A stretch of 12,772 nt of DNA from an uncultured Fretibacterium sp. (lineage in GTDB: Bacteria; Synergistota; Synergistia; Synergistales; Aminobacteriaceae): NCBI GenBank assembly GCA_937892105.1, contig CALAUZ010000324.1, positions 1-12,772 of the forward strand, read 5' to 3'. Positions within the stretch are counted from its first letter, which is position 1. Each line of letters opens with the position of its first letter. The notes under the pieces were generated by a model. The model saw only the letters and a program-made list of their open reading frames with translations, did no database searches and was not told where the DNA came from. The position numbers and the translations under genes were made by a program. Below are positions 7,504 through 12,772 of the stretch, piece after piece.

Positions 7504-8254
7504 TTTTTCGTCAGATGAACATAAAGAGTTGCACAAGGAGCTGCACCGCGAACACTATCTTACGTGCGAGAAGTATTATATCTTTGAGCTTCTTACGATT
7601 GCTGGCGGAATGATGGGATTATACACTTACAGCCTGAGGGGGCAGGTTTTCTGCAACGCTCAGACCGGAAACATAGTGAAGATGGCGGCAGCTATAGGGT
7701 GGGGAAGGTACAGGGTAGCAATGTACTACTTAATTCCGTTCACGGCATACATTCTAGGAACTATACTGTCGGAGATACTTCCGGAGAAGGTAAGGCAGAC
7801 GAAGTTTATACGCTGGGACACGCTTCTTGTTGGGATTGAGATTGTTGCGCTGTTCCTGGTGGGTTTTATACCGTTCACGTGGCCAGACCAAATTCCGCAG
7901 GTCATAATCAACTTTCTCTGCGCCATGCAGTTCAATACTTTCCGTCAGGCTGAAGGAGTACCTATGGCAACGACATTCCTGACGAACCACGTAAGGCAGA
8001 TAGGAATATCAATAGCGCGTATAATCCGTCATCATGAGCAGGAGGCAGAAGCGCGTGCGAAAATGGCAAAACATGCGAAAATCATTCTTGCGTTCATGGC
8101 TGGCGGAGCAACTGTAACAGCTCTTGCGCCATACATGAGGGAACACACAATATGGCTGGCGATTATTCCGTTGAGTGCGTGTTTCTGCGTTATGCTACAG
8201 TCTGACTTGGTGTATGAGCGGGCTATGCTGGATCTCAAGCCTCATGGACACTAG
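7493..8254 (+). CDS. DUF1275 (YoaK) family membrane protein
   Basis: A 253-residue integral membrane protein of unknown function. Family marks are QTGNIVKMA at 57-65 and NTFRQAEGVP followed by TTFLTNHVRQI (148-170), which match the conserved TGN and T-x-N repeats of DUF1275 proteins. Hydrophobic segments lie near residues 30-46, 77-93, 109-127, 134-146, 196-212 and 218-236. That makes about six membrane spans after a charged, His-rich N terminus (HKELHKELHREH). The ATG at 7493 lies inside the end of the helicase-nuclease gene (11-nt overlap), so the two are probably co-translated. A charged loop at about 180-195 (HHEQEAEARAKMAKH) is probably cytoplasmic. No substrate can be proposed. Confidence 0.85.
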   Translation: MQGNFSSDEHKELHKELHREHYLTCEKYYIFELLTIAGGMMGLYTYSLRGQVFCNAQTGNIVKMAAAIGWGRYRVAMYYLIPFTAYILGTILSEILPEKVRQTKFIRWDTLLVGIEIVALFLVGFIPFTWPDQIPQVIINFLCAMQFNTFRQAEGVPMATTFLTNHVRQIGISIARIIRHHEQEAEARAKMAKHAKIILAFMAGGATVTALAPYMREHTIWLAIIPLSACFCVMLQSDLVYERAMLDLKPHGH

Positions 8255-8256
8255 AT

Positions 8257-8371
8257 GGGAGGTGATAATTATGGGAGCAGTATTGACTAGGCCGAAACAG
8301 AGCTATGTGTTTGACCATAAACTGACAGATGAAGAAGTCGAGGAACTTATCGAGAATTACGACTATGATCC
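8257..8371 (+). repeat. Direct repeat copy 1: leader plus 5' part of antitoxin A1
   Basis: This 115-bp segment, starting at the GGGAGG Shine-Dalgarno, matches 8855-8969 at 107 of 115 positions by manual alignment with no gaps. Of seven differences inside the coding part, six are synonymous; the other is Gly2/Glu2. It marks a tandem duplication of the toxin-antitoxin unit. Confidence 0.9.
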
Positions 8372-8582
8372 TGTATACGACCAGGACGAGGACAGAGAGC
8401 CGGAACCAATGTTCGACAAGTTCGGGAACCCAACGCGTGATACTATAGCTTCAATGTATGAGATGAGGCATGGCTTAGGGCATGGACCTTTTACTCTTGA
8501 TGGACTTTTTGCGGAATTTCAGACATGGCAGGAAGAGGCAGACCTTGAGGACAACAAAGCACAGCCGGAACTTCAAGCGTGA
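8271..8582 (+). CDS. Antitoxin A1 of a YafQ-like toxin-antitoxin pair (DinJ/RelB-like C terminus)
   Basis: A 103-residue acidic protein. The ATG at 8271 has GGGAGGTGA just upstream (8257-8265); the frame is open further 5', but that part lies inside the DUF1275 gene. The C-terminal half reads FGNPTRDTIASMYEMRHG and later TLDGLFAEF, like the toxin-binding tail of DinJ/RelB antitoxins (pattern N-x-x-T-x-x-A-x-x-E, then D-x-L-F-A). The N-terminal half (AVLTRPKQSYVFDHKLTDEE, then VEELIENYDYDP) does not resemble the ribbon-helix-helix DNA-binding domain usual for that family. It is nearly identical in A2 (33 of 34 residues). The frame overlaps the toxin T1 start by 38 nt; compared with A2, a 1-nt indel has carried it past the ancestral TGA and added about 13 residues. 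It follows the DUF1275 gene by 16 nt, so it may be co-transcribed with it. Confidence 0.75.
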   Translation: MGAVLTRPKQSYVFDHKLTDEEVEELIENYDYDPVYDQDEDREPEPMFDKFGNPTRDTIASMYEMRHGLGHGPFTLDGLFAEFQTWQEEADLEDNKAQPELQA

Positions 8583-8838
8583 TTATAAGCGTGAACTCGG
8601 CGGACAACACAGAGATGTTATTACCCAACCTAATGGGGAGTTATGGGCGGTCATATATGCTCTTACGAATAACATTCCACTTCCTGAAAGGTATCATGAC
8701 CACTCTCTCCATAATAATTTGGAAGGCTTTAGGGAATGTCATATACGCCCAGATTTGTTGTTGGTTTATGCTTATCCTGATGATGAAACTCTGAGACTTG
8801 AAAGGCTGGGTTCACACTCAGAAATTTTCGGACTGTAA
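8545..8838 (+). CDS. YafQ-family (RelE superfamily) mRNA-interferase toxin T1
   Basis: A 97-residue toxin of the YafQ type, which enters the ribosomal A site and cleaves mRNA; it is expected to be neutralised by A1. By comparison with E. coli YafQ as I remember it, the catalytic residues are all present: His53 (in HDHSL), His66 and Asp70 (in ECHIRPDLLLVY), and His91 and Phe95 (in RLGSHSEIFGL). The start is chosen at TTG 8545. It has AGGAAGAGG at 8529-8537, gives the normal family length, and aligns exactly with the ATG of T2 (both begin M-R-x-T). ATG codons at 8482 and 8500 are in frame but would add a tail with no family match. The complete active-site set suggests a functional toxin. Confidence 0.85.
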   Translation: MRTTKHSRNFKRDYKRELGGQHRDVITQPNGELWAVIYALTNNIPLPERYHDHSLHNNLEGFRECHIRPDLLLVYAYPDDETLRLERLGSHSEIFGL

Positions 8839-8854
8839 GGACTGTATAAAGCAA

Positions 8855-8969
8855 GGGAGGTGATAGTTATGGAAGCAGTATTGACGAGGCCGAAGCAGAG
8901 TTATGTTTTTGACCATAAACTGACAGATGAGGAAGTCGAGGAACTTATCGAGAATTACGACTATGACCC
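8855..8969 (+). repeat. Direct repeat copy 2: leader plus 5' part of antitoxin A2
   Basis: Second copy of the 115-bp repeat at 8257-8371 (8 mismatches, no gaps). Similarity falls off sharply after the codons for DYDP, although the rest of the unit is still homologous at protein level. Confidence 0.9.
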
Positions 8970-9159
8970 AAAATATCTTGACCCGGATTATGTTGACCAT
9001 GACGATGACGGAGTATTGTGGGACAGGTTCGGCAACCCTACGGAATCTATGATACGCGCGAAATACGAGGATATTCACGGTATTGGCGGCTGTGAACTCA
9101 TGACGCAAGATGAGCTTTTTGCGGAATGGGACAGTCTTTTGGCGGAGACGGAAGAATGA
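8869..9159 (+). CDS. Antitoxin A2 of the second, degenerate toxin-antitoxin pair
   Basis: A 96-residue acidic protein and paralogue of A1. The ATG at 8869 follows GGGAGGTGA at 8855-8863. Residues 1-34 differ from A1 only at position 2. After a very acidic linker (DPDYVDHDDDG) the C terminus WDRFGNPTESMIRAKYEDIH and DELFAEWDSLL again matches the DinJ/RelB-like toxin-binding tail, but with many substitutions relative to A1, as expected if it binds a different toxin. The stop TGA overlaps the T2 start codon (ATGA, 9156-9159), the usual coupling in such modules. It begins 30 nt after the T1 stop, without an intervening terminator. Confidence 0.75.
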   Translation: MEAVLTRPKQSYVFDHKLTDEEVEELIENYDYDPKYLDPDYVDHDDDGVLWDRFGNPTESMIRAKYEDIHGIGGCELMTQDELFAEWDSLLAETEE

Positions 9160-9422
9160 GGAAGACAGGGCAGAAAAATGCATTCAAACGTGATTTCAGG
9201 CGGGAACTTAAAGGCAGACACCGTGATGTTCTTGGAGCTGGCGGAGAGCTTAGGAAAGTTGTGAATTGCCTTGAGAATGACATTCCACTTGAGGCAGCAT
9301 ATCGGGATCATGCGCTTCATAACAACTGGGAAGGTTCGAGGGAATGCCACATCAGGCCGAATTTGCTTCTGGTGTATACGCTTGAAGGGGAAGATGTGCT
9401 GATAGTTACTCAAAACATATAA
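9156..9422 (+). CDS. Degenerate YafQ-like toxin T2, truncated and lacking catalytic residues
   Basis: An 88-residue paralogue of T1. It keeps the fold-defining parts (FKRDFRREL, IPLEAAYRDHALHNNWEG, RECHIRPNLLLVYTLEGED) with His52 and His65. Asp70 of T1 is replaced by Asn69, and the protein ends in VLIVTQNI, so the R-x-G-S-H-S-x-x-F end carrying the last catalytic His and Phe is missing. The other two frames after codon 82 do not clearly encode the lost tail, so a simple frameshift is not evident. T2 is probably inactive as a ribonuclease but may still bind its antitoxin. The start ATG overlaps the A2 stop by ATGA. No terminator is seen downstream. Confidence 0.72.
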   Translation: MRKTGQKNAFKRDFRRELKGRHRDVLGAGGELRKVVNCLENDIPLEAAYRDHALHNNWEGSRECHIRPNLLLVYTLEGEDVLIVTQNI

Positions 9423-9729
9423 AAATATCTATGCTCCGAGTTTTACAGTATAAACTGCTGGCGTACTACACACCTCTATCAAGTCCGCGATTTTTTCGCA
9501 TTCCTGACTGCTTGTTTATTCGGCTATTACGTCCTGAGTGGTTACGCGGTATCTCAGCAACGTGGTTGAATATTTTACAGACGAAACCTTCCTTCGTCTA
9601 ACCCCTTATATTCAGTTGTCAATATACTTTTTTACTTCATTTGATGTCTTGTCCTTCGCCTAGAACTATGTGATTCACCGAATTTGTGATATGTTATCAT
9701 ATATTCAAATATAGAACAAAGGTAAGAAT
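9423..9729. other. About 300 bp without an intact gene; possible remnants on the - strand
   Basis: I see no tRNA, CRISPR repeat, transposase or clear terminator here. On the - strand, 9429-9608 is readable for about 59 codons with one internal TAA. After that stop it reads ECEKIADLIEVCSTPAVYT and ends KLGA at TAG 9429-9431, which looks protein-like but which I cannot assign. A hairpin sits at 9579-9599. A TGTGATATGTTAT at 9685-9697 resembles the extended -10 motifs elsewhere in the window but has no gene in the right position. The likeliest reading is debris of a decayed gene or element next to the broken LysR gene. Confidence 0.35.
9579..9599. repeat. Perfect 7-bp inverted repeat (hairpin)
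   Basis: AGACGAA (9579-9585) and TTCGTCT (9593-9599) pair perfectly around a 7-nt loop. No T run follows on either strand, so it is not a typical terminator. It could be a regulatory hairpin, an element end or a dispersed repeat. Confidence 0.5.
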
Positions 9730-10196
9730 TTAATACGTGTTATTTTCCAGAGATACCGGACGAAAACAGAAACATACGTTACTTTCAGCAGAGTAAAACC
9801 CGTTATCGGTATCAATCCAAGTTTCCAGTGTTATATTCAACTGCGCAACCAAGTACATAATATCATAATATCCGCCGAAAAAACAGAAACGAGGGGCAAT
9901 TCATCAATAGAGATTATACTTTTCTGATGATATTTTTCCGCTTCATCACGAACAAAGTCTTCAAACTGCTCAATCTGGCTGAATAAAATCTCCACGCGGA
10001 TTAAGCATTTCCGTCCAAAATCCGTAAGTGTTACGCCGTGCCGTGTGCGATTGAATAAGGGTACTCCGATTTCCGCTTCAAGCGCGTTGATTGATTGGCT
10101 GAGAGTTCGTTGTGCCATATGAAGTTCTCTTGCGGCTTTGGAGATATTTCTGTTTTTCGCAACACAGATAAACTGTTGAAGCTGCCGTCTGACCAT
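9730..10196 (-). pseudogene. LysR-type transcriptional regulator, truncated and frameshifted
   Basis: The ATG (complement of 10194-10196) is preceded by AGGGGGTG and opens a 119-residue frame ending at TGA (complement of 9837-9839). Residues 1-60 are a clear LysR winged helix-turn-helix (LQQFICVAKNRNISKAAREL, then LSQSINALEAEIGVPLFNR), followed by the linker helix. LysR proteins are normally about 300 residues, so the effector domain is largely missing. The frame slips near the six-A run at 9878-9883 (T run on the coding strand). With one T restored, reading continues as VFFGGYYDIMYLVAQL, TLETWIDTDNGFYSAES and CFRPVSLENN to a TAA at 9730-9732. This resembles the later effector domain, so an internal deletion of the first effector half is also likely. 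The gene is divergent from the aldehyde oxidoreductase pseudogene, the classical position of a LysR activator and its target. A DNA-binding fragment might still be made. Confidence 0.8.
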
Positions 10197-10487
10197 AAAG
10201 CACCCCCTGACATAATTTCGCTTTTGGTCTTGATCTAGTTTCGCATTATATTATTAACGCGAATTTCCGTAAATTATATAGATGTGGATAACTAACAAAA
10301 AAATCGTGTGTAAAATAATTTTTATCTGTATATTACAATTTTTTCATGTAGATAAATTAAAATAGCTGTTCCTACAAAAACTTATTTTTGCTTGAATGAA
10401 AAGTCCTGTTATTCAAATATCGGCTGTAATCATAAGCTACCAGAAAAATTACAGCAAATATTGATGAGACAGGAGGCAGTAATTTTG
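10197..10487. promoter_or_regulatory. AT-rich divergent intergenic region with a candidate operator
   Basis: These 291 bp separate the LysR remnant and the oxidoreductase pseudogene and are the likely site of both promoters. An imperfect inverted repeat is visible: TAATTTTTATCT (10316-10327) and AGATAAATTA (10350-10359), differing by two extra T in the left arm; it could be a LysR-type operator. I cannot fix either promoter. The Shine-Dalgarno AGGAGG for the oxidoreductase is at 10471-10476. Confidence 0.3.
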
Positions 10488-12772
10488 ATGAAGATTGAGC
10501 ATAAAGTATTGAATATCAACGGTATAGAACGCAATATCGTTTACAATCCAGAGACTGAGTCATTAGCGGAGTCTCTGAGAAAACTAGGACTTACCGGAAC
10601 AAAGCTGGGCTACAAACAAGGACTTTGTGGAGCCTGTTCAATCATTCTCAACGGAGAGCTGGTTCGTTCATGCGTTAGGAAGACAGCTAAGATACCTGAG
10701 TATTCGACTATCACAACGATTGAGGGTATCGGAACGCCGCAGAATTTACACCCTATTCAGCAGGCATTCATAATTTGCGGTGCTGTACAGTGCGGTTTCT
10801 GTAGTCCCGGATTTATCGTGTCTTCATACGCGTTGTTACAGAAAAATCCCAATCCGACACGTGAAGAAGTCCGCGACTAGTTTGAGAAACACAGGAACAT
10901 TTGCCGTTGCACAGGATATAAGCAGATTGTAGACGCGGTAATGGCAGCAGCAAAGGTAATGCGTGGAGAAGCCACAATGAGAGACATCACTTATACCAAA
11001 GATGAACCGATTTACGGCTCCGCGCGCCCAAGACCGTCAGCTCTCGCGAAAGTCTGCGGAATATACGACTTCGGCGATGACGTAAAGCATCAAATGCCTT
11101 CCGGAACAGCTCATCTTGCGGTGGTAATTTCCGAGTAGCTCATGCTAATATCATCAGCATTGACACTTCAGAGGCCGAAAAAATGCCGGGCGTATACAAA
11201 GTTCTTCTCGGTAAAGATGTCAAAGGCACGAACATTATCGCTAATCCTTCAAATCACCCACGTTCCAGAGGCGAAGGCTTCAACTACAATCAGGTAATCG
11301 CTGACAAGAAAATCAATAAGCGTGGAGACATTGTAGCGGTAGTTGCCGCTGACACAGAGGAACACGCCAGAACAGCAGCTAAAGCCGTCAAACAAAATCT
11401 CGAAATCCTCCCGGCTTATATGAACCTTCTTGACGCGGTTGCGCCTGACGCTATTGAGATTTTTGAGGGTATACCGAACTTTCACGGTATGCAGCCGATG
11501 ATTAAGGGTGAGGACACAAGAGATGTCATTGATGAATCAGAATACGTAGTTGAGCGTAGTTGAGGGAAGTTTCTACTCTCAGCATGAACCTCACTTTCCA
11601 ATTGAACCTGATGTCATGCAGGCGTATTGGGATTCTGACGGAATGATGACTATTCAGTGCAAGGCTCAGGCAGTCGGCTTGACGAGGTTCTTAATCTCAA
11701 ATGCTATCGGTCTTTCTCCCGCCAAAATTCGTATCATCATCAACCCAACCGGCGGCAGTTTCGGCTATTCCGTATTCTCCGGAACTTATGCTGTCATTGC
11801 TACTGCGGTACAGAATTTGAACATGCCCTGCACTATGACAATGTCCTATGAAGAACACAATCACACAACCGGCAAGAGAGCGGCTTCATATCACAATGCC
11901 AGACTTGCCTGCGACGCTCAGGGACATTTGACGGCTGCCGAATGGGATTCCGGCGTGGATCATGGGGCTTATGCTCTTTTGGCCGATACGGTTATGATGT
12001 CATTCACCAGAATGGCCTATCACGGCTACAAGATACCAAATGTACGGGCTTTAACACGCCTTGTTACGACCAACCACAACCAGATTGTTCCGTATCGCGG
12101 TTTTGGTGCGCCTCAGATTTACACGTGTACAGAAGCCATGATGGATATGTTAGCCAAGAAGGCTGGCATAGATCCGCTGGAGTTCCGTTATATCAATGCC
12201 GCTGGACCAGGAGACCTGAACATTAACGGCTGTCCGTACCGTGAATATCCGATGAAGGAGCTTATGGATAAAGGCAGACCGATTTATCAGGAATTCAAAG
12301 CGGACGCTGAAGCGGCGAAAAAAGAAGGCAAGCTTCGCGGTGTAGGTATCAGCTTTGGAGGCTTCAATGTTTCGCTTGGGAAGACAGACACGGCAGAAGT
12401 TGCGCTCGAACTGAACGAGGACGGCTCCATAACACACTATAATACTTGGGAAGACATGGGGCAGGGAGGCGACATTGGAACCCTTACGCATACGGTTAAA
12501 GCGTTGGAACCTCTGGGGATTAAGCCGGAACAGGTACATCTCATAATGGGAGATACTAAGATTTGCCCTGATACTGGAATCGCTGCTGCAAGCCGTTCTC
12601 ATGTCATGGCGGGTCAGGCAACTCTTGATGCGGCCAAAAAACTTATGGACGCAATGAGAAAAGATGATGGGACTTACCGCACGTATCAGGAAATGGTCGC
12701 GGAGAATATACCGACAAAGTATGTCGGAAGATTCGTGTTATCCACATTGAGAACCCCAGACTTAACGGGCCT
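10488..12772 (+). pseudogene. Mop-type molybdenum aldehyde oxidoreductase, broken by several lesions; 3' end outside window
   Basis: One gene in the order of the single-chain D. gigas aldehyde oxidoreductase (about 907 residues): N-terminal plant-type [2Fe-2S] domain, helical second [2Fe-2S] domain, then molybdopterin domains. Codons 1-130 read well from ATG 10488 (AGGAGG at 10471-10476). TAG at 10878-10880 then replaces the Trp expected in VRD-W-FEKHRN; the same frame continues through CRCTGY (C139, C141). TAG 11136-11138 comes from loss of one base in what should read SE-VAHAN, and reading resumes in the next frame (ISIDTSEAEKMPGV). TGA at 11561-11563 comes from a 10-bp tandem duplication at 11545-11564. 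From 11562 the frame is open to the window edge with GGSFGYS, PYRGFGAPQ and GQGGDIG, matching Mo-cofactor-binding motifs of the family. Y42 stands where the first plant-type cluster Cys is expected (LGYKQGLCGAC). An active enzyme from this sequence is very unlikely. Confidence 0.92.
11545..11564 (+). repeat. 10-bp perfect tandem duplication disrupting the oxidoreductase gene
   Basis: CGTAGTTGAG occurs twice in a row (11545-11554, 11555-11564). Removing one copy restores E-Y-V-V-E-G-S-F-Y-S and joins the frames on both sides, so this is the mutation itself. Confidence 0.92.

Noticed and set aside
8175..8270. N-terminal extension of antitoxin A1 beginning at 8175
   Set aside because: It lies inside the DUF1275 gene in another frame. 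The ATG at 8271 has a strong Shine-Dalgarno and matches the A2 start.
8482..8544. Toxin T1 starting at ATG 8482 or 8500
   Set aside because: The extra residues have no family match. TTG 8545 has AGGAAGAGG upstream and aligns with the T2 ATG.
9400..9450. T2 truncation due to a simple frameshift
   Set aside because: Reading the other two frames after codon 82 gives no clear R-x-G-S-H-S-x-x-F tail; one frame has a weak S-Y-S-K-H similarity that I do not trust.
9579..9599. Hairpin as a transcription terminator or IS terminal repeat
   Set aside because: No T run on either strand, and no transposase or matching partner repeat nearby.
10878..10880. In-frame TAG read as pyrrolysine or suppressed amber in the oxidoreductase
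   Set aside because: The position is a conserved Trp (TGG), and the same gene has a frameshift, a 10-bp duplication and a lost Fe-S ligand. Simple pseudogene decay explains everything.
12150..12602. 150-codon open frame on the - strand
   Set aside because: It lies entirely opposite the well-conserved molybdopterin domain of the oxidoreductase and is a shadow frame.
1..12772. CRISPR arrays, tRNA or rRNA genes, intact insertion sequences
   Set aside because: I scanned for regularly spaced repeats, cloverleaf-like segments and transposase motifs and found none that hold up.

Overview
The window looks like chromosomal DNA from an anaerobic bacterium. It carries a small clostridial-type 2[4Fe-4S] ferredoxin, an AddA-like helicase-nuclease with four Cys placed like an Fe-S site, and the remains of a molybdenum-dependent aldehyde oxidoreductase resembling the Desulfovibrio gigas Mop type. 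GC content appears moderate. A Synergistota-like or other gut/rumen anaerobe would fit, but that assignment is an impression and not something the sequence proves. Almost everything is on the + strand; the one exception is a decayed LysR-type regulator.

Layout. Bases 1-3938 hold the 3' end of an unrecognised gene, an Hsp20 small heat-shock protein with its own terminator, an ABC-F ATPase translationally overlapped by a DUF364-like (putative heavy-metal chelation) protein, and the ferredoxin, closed by a strong terminator. Bases 4039-9422 form a tightly packed run: a 1154-residue UvrD/AddA-type helicase with a C-terminal PD-(D/E)XK nuclease, a DUF1275/YoaK membrane protein, and two tandem toxin-antitoxin pairs (A1-T1-A2-T2). 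Gaps in this run are between -38 and +30 nt, so it could be one transcript. Bases 9423-12772 are a decaying region: a non-coding or degenerate stretch of about 300 bp, a truncated and frameshifted LysR-family gene on the - strand, and divergently a Mop-type aldehyde oxidoreductase gene. That gene contains an amber stop, a 1-nt loss, a 10-bp tandem duplication and the substitution of an iron-sulfur ligand; it runs off the right edge of the window.

The most interesting parts are the following. (1) The paired YafQ-like toxin modules: their antitoxins share an almost identical 34-residue N terminus that does not look like the usual ribbon-helix-helix domain, while their C termini and cognate toxins have diverged. 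The second toxin has lost residues that are catalytic in YafQ. (2) The AddA-like protein, which combines a full helicase with an AddB-like cysteine spacing in one chain, with no AddB in the window. (3) The coordinated decay of a LysR regulator and its probable target enzyme gene, where each lesion can be read directly. The last ~1.2 kb is a long open frame without a stop before the window edge; it is real coding sequence of the broken oxidoreductase.
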